From an uncultured Eubacteriales bacterium (GTDB lineage: Bacteria > Bacillota > Clostridia > Oscillospirales > Acutalibacteraceae): a stretch of DNA of 64,000 bases. This document shows, in pieces, positions 24,827-33,633 of the stretch. The stretch lies in the NCBI GenBank assembly GCA_934454845.1, contig CAKSGV010000004.1, positions 1 to 64,000 of the forward strand, written 5' to 3'. Under the pieces are notes generated by a model. The model did not search any database, was not told where the DNA came from, and was given only the letters and a program-made list of their open reading frames with translations. The position numbers were made by a program, and so were the translations under genes. Within the stretch, counting starts at the first letter, position 1. The number at the start of each line of letters is the position of its first letter.

Positions 24827-25621
24827 ATGAGCGAATTTATTTTACCTGAAAACATTACCTGCGGATATTTTGATTGCTCCGAATTCGGAGAGCTTAAAAT
24901 TTCCAAAGAAAGAATTTCAAAATGCCATGAGATAGAGTATTTTTTGGAATCGGGGAAGTTTTCTTATTTAAACGGCGAGGAAATCGCCGTAAAGTCAGAT
25001 CGCGTGATAGTTGCAAAGCCGGGAGATAAGCGCCACAGCCTGCTCCCTTTTAAAACCGCATTTTTAAAATTCGAGGCAAAGGGCAAATTATCAGAAATGC
25101 TTAATTCTTTTCCTCCTTTTTTTGACGCCTTGCATAAAAGCGGAATAAAAGAGCTTATGCACGAGATTATTGTAATCAGCGAAAAGGAAAATAAAGATAT
25201 TTTATTGCTCCACAGCAAAATTTTATCTCTTATCAGCCTGTTGATAAAGGATTCTAAACAAAGCACGAGAGGGGTAAATTTTAATTACGGCCTTATGCAC
25301 AGTGCAAAAAAATATATAGAAAAGAATTATATTTATCATATTTCAACTGAAGATATTGCTAAAAGCGTGAATTTAAGCGAATCGCGGTTTCGCTATCTTT
25401 TCACCGCCGCATACGGGCTTTCGCCCCATGCTTATTTAACAGAGGTGCGGATATCGCGTGCCAAAGAGATGCTTTTTGATAATGATATTCCGATAACCGA
25501 GATTGCCGAGCGATGCGGATTTAACTGCCAGCAATATTTAAACGATACCTTTAAAAAAGCCACGGGAATCTCACCCGGAAAATACAGGGAACAATTTGCA
25601 AGAAAATATCTGGAGGGATAG
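24827..25621 (+). CDS. AraC family transcriptional regulator
   Basis: 264 aa. A cupin-like N-terminal domain is only weakly recognisable (IEYFLESGKFSYLNGEEIAV, VIVAKPGDKRHSLLPFKTAF). The C-terminal HTH pair is typical: ISTEDIAKSVNLSESRFRYL and ITEIAERCGFNCQQYLND, ending TGISPGKYREQF. ATG 24827 is chosen since GAGG lies 6 nt upstream. It is divergent from DUF5107-TPR copy 2, with the AAATCCGATT repeat between them, and is followed after 3 nt by a Gfo/Idh/MocA gene, so the two are coupled. Confidence 0.88.
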   Translation: MSEFILPENITCGYFDCSEFGELKISKERISKCHEIEYFLESGKFSYLNGEEIAVKSDRVIVAKPGDKRHSLLPFKTAFLKFEAKGKLSEMLNSFPPFFDALHKSGIKELMHEIIVISEKENKDILLLHSKILSLISLLIKDSKQSTRGVNFNYGLMHSAKKYIEKNYIYHISTEDIAKSVNLSESRFRYLFTAAYGLSPHAYLTEVRISRAKEMLFDNDIPITEIAERCGFNCQQYLNDTFKKATGISPGKYREQFARKYLEG

Positions 25622-25624
25622 TTT

Positions 25625-26596
25625 ATGATAAGATACGCAGTTATAGGAGCAGGCTGGAGAAGCGAATTTTATTTAAGAATTGCCGCTCTTATGCCCGAAA
25701 AATTCGAAGTGAGCGGAATTTATATCAGAAACGGGCAAAAAAGAGAAGAATTTCAAAGAAAATATAAAGTTAAAATAACCGAGTCTTTAGAAGAGCTTTT
25801 AAGCTTGGATTTTGATTTTGCTGTTTCATGTGTGAGTAAAGATCAAATCTCTGAAATGCTTAAAATTCTTTCGGAAAAAGATATCCCGGTGCTCACGGAA
25901 ACGCCGGTTTCCGATAAAAGCTTAAGCGGAAGAATTCAGGTATCCGAGCAGTTCCATTTTATGCCAAAAAATCAAGCGCTTAAAAAAATTATCGAAAGCG
26001 GAATATTAGGAGATATCACACAGGTTCGATTATCCTGCTGCCACGATTATCACGCGGTAAGTCTTATCCGATTTTTCCTAAACACAGGTTTTGAAATTCC
26101 CGAAATAAAATCATTTTCGCTTTGCGATACCGTTTCAAGGTACAACGGCAAAAACGGAAAATTAAAAACTCCGCAAACAGTTAATTCCGAAGAAAAAATA
26201 AGGATATATCAGTTTAAAAATAAAACCGCGATTTATGATTTTTCCTATGAGCAGTATTTTTCGGATATCCGCCGCTCGCAAATTCATATCCGCGGCACAA
26301 AAGGCGAGATAATAGATAATTCCTGCACTTATTTAAAAGGAAACATTCCTGTAACCTTTGATATAAAGAGAAATTCAAGCGGGCAAAATGAAAACCTCGA
26401 CGGTTTTTCTCTTTCGAGTTTAACCGCCGAGGGAAATATCCTATATGAAAATCCCTTTAAATCAGCAAGATTTTCAGATGAAGAAATAGCAATCGGCACA
26501 GCGCTTTGCAAAATGAAAGATTTCACCGTTTCGGGAAAGGAATTCTATTCTGTAAAGGAAGCCGCGTTTGATTACAAATTAACTTTGCTTTCTTAA
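25625..26596 (+). CDS. Gfo/Idh/MocA family oxidoreductase
   Basis: 323 aa. N-terminal Rossmann fold (IRYAVIGAGWRSEFYLRIAA). The family EKP motif is replaced by ETPVSDKS (residues about 95-102, LTETP), so the usual catalytic Lys is missing there. EQFHFMPKNQALKKII and GDITQVRLSCCHDYHAVSL follow, as in the substrate domain. It would oxidise or reduce a sugar or cyclitol with NAD(P), unless it serves a non-catalytic role. GGAGGG overlaps the AraC stop. Its TAA overlaps the phoR stop tail to tail (TTAA), without an obvious terminator. Confidence 0.75.
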   Translation: MIRYAVIGAGWRSEFYLRIAALMPEKFEVSGIYIRNGQKREEFQRKYKVKITESLEELLSLDFDFAVSCVSKDQISEMLKILSEKDIPVLTETPVSDKSLSGRIQVSEQFHFMPKNQALKKIIESGILGDITQVRLSCCHDYHAVSLIRFFLNTGFEIPEIKSFSLCDTVSRYNGKNGKLKTPQTVNSEEKIRIYQFKNKTAIYDFSYEQYFSDIRRSQIHIRGTKGEIIDNSCTYLKGNIPVTFDIKRNSSGQNENLDGFSLSSLTAEGNILYENPFKSARFSDEEIAIGTALCKMKDFTVSGKEFYSVKEAAFDYKLTLLS

Positions 26597-28239
26597 AATG
26601 TTATTTTAATTTCCGTTCCCTCATTAAGCTTTGACTTTACTTCGATTTTTCCGCCCAAGCTTAAAGCTATATGCTTAACAATGGAGAGTCCGAGTCCTGT
26701 TCCGCCGGTCGATTTCGACCGGCTTTTATCTACCCTGTAAAATCTTTCGAATATTCTGTCGTACTGACCGTCGGGGATACCTATTCCCGTGTCTTTGACC
26801 GATACAAAAGGCGCACCCCCGTCTTTTCCGACGGTGATATTCACGCTGCCGTTTTCCTTATTATATTTCACCGCGTTATCGCAAAGATTGAATATCATCT
26901 CAAAGCACAGTGATTTCCCGCCCTTTATTTCGGCTCTTTCACCACTTAAATTCAGAGATATGTTGCTCTTATCCGCAACTGTTTTAAGACTTTTTATTAC
27001 CTGTTTCGAAACATCTAAAAGATCGGTGGTTTCCTTTTTTTCCTCTGTTTCTTTCCCCTCGTCAAGCTCGGAAAGCTTGATTATATCGTTAACTAACGAT
27101 ATAAGTCTTACCGCTTCGGAATTTATATCGTTTGCAAAGCCTTTTATATCCTTGCTCTCAACCATTCCGTTTTTAAGCATATCGGAAATTCCGATTATGG
27201 CAGTAAGAGGAGTTTTAAGCTCGTGAGAAACATTCGCGGTGAATTCCCTACGCAGTTTTTCTCTTTTTTCTTTTTCTGTGATATCCACGGCAAGCACTGC
27301 CGCTCCACAGGGTTTCGAATTTTCATCAAACACCGGGTTGGCGGTAATTTCATAATTCTTGCCGTTTAAACCCAGCATATTTTCGCCTTTTTTATTGTTC
27401 TTTATGCTTTCTAAAATCGTTCTGAAGCTTTCATCACGGCAGACTGTTAAAATATTGGTCCCGTCAATATCGCCTAATTCGCCGAATATTTTATTAAAAC
27501 CTGAATTGTGCATTATAATGTTGCCTTCAATATCGGTAAGGCAGAGTCCCTCTTCCATATTTTCGGCAATTGTATCAAATTCAAGCCTGCTTCTTTTAAG
27601 CTCGGCTATTTGTTTTCTTATTCTCCTGTTCTGATCGTTTATCTTTAAGATAAAAGGCGATAATTCTTCATAAGAAGAATCTATTTCGGGACTGTCAAAA
27701 TCGATATTATTTATAGGCTTAACTATCTTTTTAGAGATTATACCGGCAAGCACCGCCGCCAAAATGACCGCCATTACTGCTATCGCACAGATAGCCGGCA
27801 ATAATCCCGTTACAACTGCAAGTACCGTCAAAGCGTCGTTTGAAACTCTCAGGATATTTCCGTTTTCAAGCTTTAGGGCAAAGTAGCAGGTCTTAACTCC
27901 CAATGTTTCCGAGCGTCTTATCGCATAACCCTCGCCGTTTTTAAGGGCATCTTTTACTTCTTTTCTGTCAAGATGATTTCCCATTGAAGAAGCAATAGCC
28001 TTGTTATCATATACAACTTTACCGTCGGGAGAAATGAGCGTTATTCTCTCATCCGCGTCGGAATAATACTTTAAATCGCTCTCATCGGAAAATTTGCTTA
28101 CTATGTAAGCCTCTCTCCTCAAAGAGTCCTTTAAGCTGTCGTCATACATCTGATATTGAACGCCCACAAAGAAAAGCAGGCTCGCTATAAGCGTTATTAC
28201 AGATGATATCAAAATTCCTCTGTTGATTTTTTTAGTCAT
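26593..28239 (-). CDS. phoR: PhoR-type sensor histidine kinase
   Basis: 548 aa membrane kinase for the phosphate response. Two membrane segments (about 9-28 and 140-165) flank an extracytoplasmic sensor domain. A HAMP-like link and a PAS domain (NMEEGLCLTDIEGNIIMHNS) follow. The HisKA box is FTANVSHELKTPLTAIIG (phospho-His near 340), then N box FNLCDNAVKYN, G1 DTGIGIP and G2 GGTGLGLSIVKH. GAGGGG lies 5 nt before the ATG. It is the last gene of pstSCAB-phoU-phoPR, 13 nt after phoP. The name rests on context and the PAS-HisKA-HATPase layout. Confidence 0.88.
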   Translation of the reverse strand: MTKKINRGILISSVITLIASLLFFVGVQYQMYDDSLKDSLRREAYIVSKFSDESDLKYYSDADERITLISPDGKVVYDNKAIASSMGNHLDRKEVKDALKNGEGYAIRRSETLGVKTCYFALKLENGNILRVSNDALTVLAVVTGLLPAICAIAVMAVILAAVLAGIISKKIVKPINNIDFDSPEIDSSYEELSPFILKINDQNRRIRKQIAELKRSRLEFDTIAENMEEGLCLTDIEGNIIMHNSGFNKIFGELGDIDGTNILTVCRDESFRTILESIKNNKKGENMLGLNGKNYEITANPVFDENSKPCGAAVLAVDITEKEKREKLRREFTANVSHELKTPLTAIIGISDMLKNGMVESKDIKGFANDINSEAVRLISLVNDIIKLSELDEGKETEEKKETTDLLDVSKQVIKSLKTVADKSNISLNLSGERAEIKGGKSLCFEMIFNLCDNAVKYNKENGSVNITVGKDGGAPFVSVKDTGIGIPDGQYDRIFERFYRVDKSRSKSTGGTGLGLSIVKHIALSLGGKIEVKSKLNEGTEIKITF

Positions 28240-28252
28240 ATTTCATTTCCCC

Positions 28253-28912
28253 TCACGCGATTTTATAGCCTATTCCTCTGACAGTTTCAATAATATCTCC
28301 GCAATGTTTAAGTTTTGACCTTAAAGTTTTGATATGAACATCAACAGTTCTGCTTTCCCCGTCATAATCATATCCCCATATATCCTCAAGAAGTCTGTCG
28401 CGGGTAAGCACCGTTCCCCTGTTTTTAAAGAGCGCGCAGAGAATTTCGAATTCCTTTAAGGTAAGAGAGATATCTTCGCTTTTTACCTTTATAATGTGTT
28501 TTTTGGGGTTTAAATAAAGATCGCCCGAAGTGTACTCCTCTTCGTTTTTCTTCGTTCTGCGCAAAATGGCTTTTATTCTTGAAATAAGCTCCATTGTGCC
28601 GAAAGGCTTTGTTATATAATCATCGGCGCCCGAGTCAAGACCGGTCACCTTATCGAATTCACTTGATTTCGCAGTAAGCATAATCACCGGAGTCTCAGAA
28701 ACCGTTACATCGCTTTTAAGCTTTTTAAGCACAGATATTCCGTCTTCCTCAGGAAGCATAATATCAAGAAGTATAAGTTCCGGTTTATTCTCCTTTAGCG
28801 CCGCATACAGTTCCGACGGCAGACCGAAGCCCTCCGCTTCAAATCCCGTCTGTTTTAAAGCGTAGATAACAAATTTTCTTATATTTTCGTCATCCTCAAG
28901 CAAATAGATCAT
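28253..28912 (-). CDS. phoP: PhoB/PhoP-type response regulator
   Basis: 219 aa OmpR-family regulator. The receiver domain begins with MIYLLEDDENIRKFV, has the phospho-acceptor Asp in LILLDIMLPEEDG (about residue 50) and the switch Lys in DYITKPFGTMELI. The winged-helix DNA-binding domain (about 125-219) contains LTLKEFEILCALFKNRGTVL and YDGESRTVDVHIKTLRSKL. AAAGGGG lies 6 nt before ATG. With phoR it forms the two-component system that should bind repeats upstream of pstS. Confidence 0.92.
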   Translation of the reverse strand: MIYLLEDDENIRKFVIYALKQTGFEAEGFGLPSELYAALKENKPELILLDIMLPEEDGISVLKKLKSDVTVSETPVIMLTAKSSEFDKVTGLDSGADDYITKPFGTMELISRIKAILRRTKKNEEEYTSGDLYLNPKKHIIKVKSEDISLTLKEFEILCALFKNRGTVLTRDRLLEDIWGYDYDGESRTVDVHIKTLRSKLKHCGDIIETVRGIGYKIA

Positions 28913-28927
28913 AATTTACCCCTTTTT

Positions 28928-29569
28928 TTATTTTGAGTGCGTTCCTGTAAGAGAATATTCGACCCATTCGGAAATATTCACGGCATGATCACCTATTCTT
29001 TCGAGATATTTAGCTATCATCAAAAGGTCAATGCCGTACTCGCTGTTTTCCCTGTCTAAAGTGATAAGCTTTACTATCTCGTCTTTAACACAGCAAAAGA
29101 GATTATCGACCGTGTCGTCATCTTTTGCTACGCAGCGCGCAAGCTCCAGATCTTTTTTAACAAAAGAGTCCACACTCTTTGTAACCATTTTAATAGCCGC
29201 CTCCGCCATATCCTTGATATGAACCTTTCCGACTATTTCGTTATCCTTTATAAACTCAGTTATCTCAGCTATATCGGAAGCCTGATCGCCTATTCTCTCC
29301 ATATCGGAAATCATTTTAAGTGCCGAAGAGATATATCTTAGATCCCTCGCGACCGGCTGCTGGGATAGCAAAAGCTTCATACAGATAGCTTCTATATCTC
29401 TTTCTTTCTGATTTATCTCATTTTCCGCCGTAAAGACCTTTTCCAAAAGGCCTTTATCATGATCTAAAAGCGCTTTGACAGACGCCGATATCGCGTCCTC
29501 ACACAAAGCTCCCATATATATAAGCTCAACATTGAGCTTTTCAAGCTGATTATCAAATTTATTTCTCAT
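28928..29569 (-). CDS. phoU: PhoU, phosphate uptake regulator
   Basis: 213 aa, two PhoU three-helix repeats (FDNQLEKLNVELIYMGALCE and the second half from about 115, ending AKYLERIGDHAVNISEWVEY). Metal-binding motifs ERIGDQASDIAE and ERIGDHAVNI are present in both. PhoU links Pst transport to PhoR and restrains uptake. I use ATG 29569 (GGCGGGA upstream); the longer frame would overlap pstB by 97 nt. It follows pstB by 10 nt. Confidence 0.93.
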   Translation of the reverse strand: MRNKFDNQLEKLNVELIYMGALCEDAISASVKALLDHDKGLLEKVFTAENEINQKERDIEAICMKLLLSQQPVARDLRYISSALKMISDMERIGDQASDIAEITEFIKDNEIVGKVHIKDMAEAAIKMVTKSVDSFVKKDLELARCVAKDDDTVDNLFCCVKDEIVKLITLDRENSEYGIDLLMIAKYLERIGDHAVNISEWVEYSLTGTHSK

Positions 29570-29579
29570 AATATCCCGC

Positions 29580-30329
29580 CTATCCGAATCTTCCTGTAAT
29601 ATAATCTTCTGTGCGCTTATCCTTAGGGTTAGAAAACAATTTTTCGGTTTGAGAATATTCAACAACTTCGCCTAAGAGGAAAAATGCCGTGTTATCCGAA
29701 ATCCTTACCGCCTGCTGCATATTATGAGTTACCATAATTATAGTATAACTTTTTTTGAGCTCTATTGCAAGGTCTTCTATTTTAGAAGTGGAAATCGGAT
29801 CAAGCGCGCTTGTCGGCTCGTCCATTAAAAGCACTTCGGGCTTTACGGCAAGCGCTCTTGCTATACACAGCCTTTGCTGCTGACCGCCGCTCATTGCGAG
29901 TGCGCTTTTTTTAAGCTTATCCTTTGTTTCTTCCCAGATAGCGGCGCCTCTTAAAGATTCTTCCACGATCTCATCAAGCTTTGCTTTAGACCTTATTCCG
30001 TGGGTTCTCGGTCCGAAAGCTATGTTATCGTATATAGACATCGGGAAAGGATTGGGCTTTTGAAATACCATTCCCACTCTTTTCCTAAGGTTATTCACAT
30101 CCATATCGCCGTAAATATTCTCGCCGTCAAGGCATATTTCGCCGTCTATCCTGCAGCCTTCGACAAGATCATTCATCCGGTTTAAGGATTTAAGAAGCGT
30201 CGATTTTCCACAGCCCGACGGTCCGATAAAAGCGGTGATCTTATTTGACGGCATATTTAAATTTATATTTTTAAGAGCCTGAAAATCATTGTAAAATAAG
30301 TTTAGATCCTTAACTGTAAATTTATCCAT
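29580..30329 (-). CDS. pstB: PstB, phosphate ABC transporter ATPase
   Basis: 249 aa ATP-binding subunit of the high-affinity phosphate importer. Walker [21 protein letters not shown]-loop [20 protein letters not shown], signature [19 protein letters not shown], Walker [13 protein letters not shown] and switch His TMIMVTHN-type ([11 protein letters not shown]) are all visible. It starts 3 nt after pstA. Confidence 0.96.
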   Translation of the reverse strand: MDKFTVKDLNLFYNDFQALKNINLNMPSNKITAFIGPSGCGKSTLLKSLNRMNDLVEGCRIDGEICLDGENIYGDMDVNNLRKRVGMVFQKPNPFPMSIYDNIAFGPRTHGIRSKAKLDEIVEESLRGAAIWEETKDKLKKSALAMSGGQQQRLCIARALAVKPEVLLMDEPTSALDPISTSKIEDLAIELKKSYTIIMVTHNMQQAVRISDNTAFFLLGEVVEYSQTEKLFSNPKDKRTEDYITGRFG

Positions 30330-30332
30330 AAT

Positions 30333-31196
30333 CTATCCCTTCTTCGCGGCGACCTTTTTTGCAATAAGACCTGATAAAATATTGATAAGAAGCACAAGTA
30401 TCAGCAGAACCACGGCGGTCGCATAAGCCTGATTCATATAAAGTCCCTCACTCAGCAGCGCGTACATATGAACAGAAAGCGTTCTTCCGCTGCCGAGAAG
30501 AGATTTCGGTATTCCCGCCACTGTGCCCGATGTGTAGATAAGCGCCGCGGTTTCGCCTACAATTCTTCCTATAGAAAGAATTATGCCCGATAAAATTCCC
30601 GGCACTGCCGAAGGGAGCACCACTTTAAACACGGTTCTCAGTCTTCCTGCTCCAAGCCCGAAGCTTCCCTCTCTGAAGGAATCGGGAACGGATATCAGCG
30701 CCTCCTCGGTCGTGCGCATAAGAGTAGGCAGAATCATAATCGCAAGCGTTAAAGCGCCCGACAGCATAGACTGATGAAGCTTCATAGCAATAACAAATAT
30801 CAGGTAGCCTACAAGACCGTAAACTATAGACGGAATTCCCGCAAGAGTTTCCGTCGTTACCCGCACGACTTTTACAAACGGATTTCCTCTTTTAGCATAC
30901 TCTGTTAAATACACCGCCGAAAGCACTCCTATCGGCACCGCTATTGCAAGAGAAAGCAAGGTCATAATAACCGTATTTACTATCGCCGGCATCATAGAAA
31001 CATTTTCGCTTTTGTAAGTCCACGCGAAAAGCGAGGGCGTTAAATTAGGAATTCCTTTTATTAAGATATAAAGCACTAAGAATACTACGACCGAAATCGT
31101 AATTATTCCCGCAAGCCAGGTTAAAAGAAACATCGCAAGCGAGCCGGGGTGCTTTAAATAAGTTTTGAATTTTTGCGAAAAAGATGCTTTATTCAT
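30333..31196 (-). CDS. pstA: PstA, phosphate ABC transporter permease
   Basis: 287 aa membrane permease with about six helices. The first helix spans about 18-45. The ABC permease EAA-like loop is TEEALISVPDSFREGSFGLG followed by GAGRLRTVFKVVLPSAVPGI. TLAGIPSIVYGLVG is the conserved PstA/PstC motif. Its ATG overlaps the pstC stop by 4 nt (ATGA). Confidence 0.95.
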   Translation of the reverse strand: MNKASFSQKFKTYLKHPGSLAMFLLTWLAGIITISVVVFLVLYILIKGIPNLTPSLFAWTYKSENVSMMPAIVNTVIMTLLSLAIAVPIGVLSAVYLTEYAKRGNPFVKVVRVTTETLAGIPSIVYGLVGYLIFVIAMKLHQSMLSGALTLAIMILPTLMRTTEEALISVPDSFREGSFGLGAGRLRTVFKVVLPSAVPGILSGIILSIGRIVGETAALIYTSGTVAGIPKSLLGSGRTLSVHMYALLSEGLYMNQAYATAVVLLILVLLINILSGLIAKKVAAKKG

Positions 31197-32056
31197 CTCT
31201 TCTTCTCCTTTTTTGCAAGTGAAAACAAAAGATTGATTATAAGAATGAAAACAAACAGCACAAGCGATGTGGCTATAAGCGCCTCGCGGTGAAGATCTGT
31301 AGCATAACCCATTTCAAGCACTATATTTGAAGTAAGTGTTCTAACCCCGTCAAATATGCTTTTAGGAATTATCGCCTGGTTGCCCGCCACCATATTAACA
31401 GCCATTGCCTCGCCTATCGCTCTTCCTATACCTAAGATCACACCTGCGGTTATTCCTGATTTTGCCGCCGGTAAAACCGCTTTAAAGGTACTTCTTTCGT
31501 GTGTGGCGCCAAGCGCCAAAGCCCCCTCATAATAGCTGTCGGGAACAGCACGCAGTGCCGCTTCGGATACGCTTATAATTGTGGGCAGTATCATTATGCC
31601 AAGCATAACAGACGCCGTGAGCACACTTTTCCCGCTTCCGCCGAACAAATTCTGCATTAAAGGAACTATTACCACAAGTCCGAAAAAGCCGTAAACTATA
31701 GACGGAATTCCGGCGAGCAGATCAACCGCGGGTTTAAGTATCTTATATATGCTTTTCGGACAAAATCTTGCAAGATACACCGCACATAAAAGTCCTATAG
31801 GAACTCCTATTACAATAGCGCCGGCTGTAACATAGATGCTTCCGATTATCATAGGCAGAATTCCGAAAAGATTTTGCAAAGGCTTCCACTCGATCCCCAG
31901 CAAAAATTCTTTTACTCCGATCTTTCCCACTGTGGGAATTCCGTTTGCAAATAGAAAAATGCAAATAAGCAGGACCGCAAGAATAGAAACGCAGGCGGTG
32001 AGAGCAAACACTATCCGCATAGCGGTTTCTTTGAAATTTAAAAGTTTAGCAGTCAT
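31193..32056 (-). CDS. pstC: PstC, phosphate ABC transporter permease
   Basis: 287 aa membrane permease. The motif LLAGIPSIVYGFFGLVVIVP and the ABC loop SEAALRAVPDSYYEGALALG followed by ATHERSTFKAVLPAAKSGI identify it as the PstC partner of PstA. ATG 32056 is chosen because GGAG lies 9 nt upstream; the 13 extra residues lack a site. A strong hairpin lies between it and pstS. Confidence 0.95.
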   Translation of the reverse strand: MTAKLLNFKETAMRIVFALTACVSILAVLLICIFLFANGIPTVGKIGVKEFLLGIEWKPLQNLFGILPMIIGSIYVTAGAIVIGVPIGLLCAVYLARFCPKSIYKILKPAVDLLAGIPSIVYGFFGLVVIVPLMQNLFGGSGKSVLTASVMLGIMILPTIISVSEAALRAVPDSYYEGALALGATHERSTFKAVLPAAKSGITAGVILGIGRAIGEAMAVNMVAGNQAIIPKSIFDGVRTLTSNIVLEMGYATDLHREALIATSLVLFVFILIINLLFSLAKKEKKR

Positions 32057-32080
32057 AAAAATTTTCTCCGTTTGCGCCGA

Positions 32081-32109
32081 ATCTCTCCGCACCAAAAGTG
32101 CGGAGAGAT
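32081..32109 (-). terminator. Hairpin between pstS and pstC
   Basis: Perfect 12-bp stem (32081-32092 and 32098-32109), 5-nt loop, without a T run on the minus strand. It probably allows more PstS than PstCAB by partial termination or by protecting the pstS 3' end. Confidence 0.6.
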
Positions 32110-32124
32110 CTTTTAAAGGCAGGT

Positions 32125-33021
32125 TTATTTTTTAAGTTCGCTCCAGAGCGTTACCGCACCGGTGTAGATATCCTTTATTTGATCGGTAGTGATATCGTCG
32201 ATATTGCTGTTTTCTAAGTTTACAATAACCGCTATTCCGTCAAGAGCGATCTTCTGCGAAAGAAGTCCGCCGTCTTTTTCGCTGTCTTTTACTTCACGGG
32301 AAGCCATTCCGATATCGTAGATCCCGTCGATAGCACCTTTCATTCCTGAAGATGAGTCATTTTGCTGAACATCTATCGTTACATCCGGATTAAGCTTAAT
32401 ATAAGCCTCTTTGAGTTTTTCCATAACAGGTGTTACAGAAGAAGATCCGCCGACGGAAATTTTTCCTTTAAGCTTTGCCGCGGTGTAAGCGCCTGCCGAG
32501 TCCTCGGAAATATAACCGTTTTTCTCGACTACTGCCTGACCCTCGTCACTCAAAATGAACTTTATAAAGTCAGCCGCAATTCCCTTTGCCTCGCCCTTAG
32601 TTGCGATATTGAAGGGTCTTGCAACCTTATAAGTGCCGTTCTTAACATTATCGGCGGTTGCCTCGCTGCCGTCTACCTTTAAGGCTTTTACCTTTTTCTT
32701 ATCAAGCGATCCGAGCGAGATATATCCTATGGCCGATTTGTTTCCTGCAACTGTGGTTATCATAACCGAGGTGGAGTTTGTGGTTTCTGCGGAGGTTATT
32801 GTTTTATCTACTTTGTTTCCGCTCGCGTCTTTTTCTTCAATTCCGGTAAGTTCGATAAAAGCTCCTCTTGTTCCCGAACCCTCTTCTCTTGTAAGAACTG
32901 AGATCGTATCGGATACATTTCCTTTTCCGTTTCCGCTGTCTTTCTTAGCGCCGCAGCCGGTCAGCGCGCCGACTATCATCAATCCGGCAAGTCCTAAACT
33001 CAATACTTTTGCTTTTTTCAT
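32125..33021 (-). CDS. pstS: PstS, phosphate-binding lipoprotein
   Basis: 298 aa solute-binding protein. A signal peptide ends in the lipobox LTGCGAKK (Cys about residue 23), so it is anchored outside the membrane. Phosphate-binding motifs REEGSGTRGAFIE, TNSTSVMITTVA and GGSSSVTPVMEKL are present, though the two lobes appear in an order with TREEGSGT early and GSSSVTP later, as in the permuted clostridial PstS type. ATG 33021 has AAAGGATG 8 nt upstream. It is the first gene of the pst-pho operon behind a consensus-like promoter. Confidence 0.92.
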   Translation of the reverse strand: MKKAKVLSLGLAGLMIVGALTGCGAKKDSGNGKGNVSDTISVLTREEGSGTRGAFIELTGIEEKDASGNKVDKTITSAETTNSTSVMITTVAGNKSAIGYISLGSLDKKKVKALKVDGSEATADNVKNGTYKVARPFNIATKGEAKGIAADFIKFILSDEGQAVVEKNGYISEDSAGAYTAAKLKGKISVGGSSSVTPVMEKLKEAYIKLNPDVTIDVQQNDSSSGMKGAIDGIYDIGMASREVKDSEKDGGLLSQKIALDGIAVIVNLENSNIDDITTDQIKDIYTGAVTLWSELKK

Positions 33022-33052
33022 TTCTTTCATCCTTTCTCATTTGTCTGCCACC

Positions 33053-33107
33053 ATTATATTTCCCCTATGTTAATTCTGTAATCAGATTTTCGTTAAATCT
33101 GTGTAAA
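33053..33107 (-). promoter_or_regulatory. pstS promoter with Pho-box-like repeats
   Basis: Minus strand: TTACAG (plus 33076-33081), 17-bp spacer, TATAAT (plus 33053-33058). Upstream, TTTACA (plus 33102-33107) and TTAACG lie one 11-bp turn apart, and TTAACA overlaps the spacer. These resemble the TTAACA-type repeats bound by PhoP in Firmicutes. Confidence 0.6.
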
Positions 33108-33110
33108 ATA

Positions 33111-33146
33111 AAAAGCTTTTGACAAGTTTTCTTGTCAAAAGCTTTT
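33111..33146 (-). terminator. Terminator of the HD alarmone hydrolase gene
   Basis: Perfect 16-bp stem (33111-33126 and 33131-33146), TTTT loop, then TTTTTATTTT on the minus strand. The TGA of the upstream gene (33135-33137) lies inside the stem. It insulates the pstS promoter. Confidence 0.88.
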
Positions 33147-33614
33147 TTTCAGTTCGTTTAATGCCTTTGGAATTTCATGCGAAAAGTCCATATACCACTG
33201 CCTTGTTTCCTCAATATAGCGTTTTTTAAAATCTTTGCTTGCGCAAAAAGCACTTTTTAAATTGTGAAGCCTGTCCGCACCCTTTACCTTAAATGCTATA
33301 GGGTTATTTTTTATTCGGCTCACATATTCGCTCATATCATAGCCTTTTTCTTTTGTGAGAAGCTTAACGGCTTTTAGCACTTCTTCTCCGCCGAGTTCAA
33401 GGATCTGTGATTCTTCCGCTTTTGTATCCTCCAAAAGGTCATGAAAAAGAGCCGTCAAAACATACTCTATCGGCAGATCTTCTTTTATCATCATATCTGC
33501 AACTGCTTTCGGATGGGTAATATAAGGTTCGCCGCCTATCCTTTTTTGCCCAGAATGCATTTTTTCGGCAAAGGAATAGGCTCTTTCATATAATTGCTTT
33601 TCTTCTTTAGTCAT
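33135..33614 (-). CDS. Small HD-domain (p)ppGpp hydrolase-like protein (MESH1/SAH type)
   Basis: 159 aa single-domain protein. HSGQKRIGGEPYITHPKAVA and ALFHDLLEDT match the metal-binding His/HD motifs of the RelA/SpoT hydrolase domain, followed by KGADRLHNLKSA (third Asp). No synthetase or TGS/ACT domain is present. It would degrade (p)ppGpp or a related nucleotide. It is preceded by a hairpin and by tRNA-Pro, and ends at the terminator next to the pst promoter. Confidence 0.8.
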   Translation of the reverse strand: MTKEEKQLYERAYSFAEKMHSGQKRIGGEPYITHPKAVADMMIKEDLPIEYVLTALFHDLLEDTKAEESQILELGGEEVLKAVKLLTKEKGYDMSEYVSRIKNNPIAFKVKGADRLHNLKSAFCASKDFKKRYIEETRQWYMDFSHEIPKALNELKKSF

Positions 33615-33633
33615 AAAATAACCTCAATAAAAA

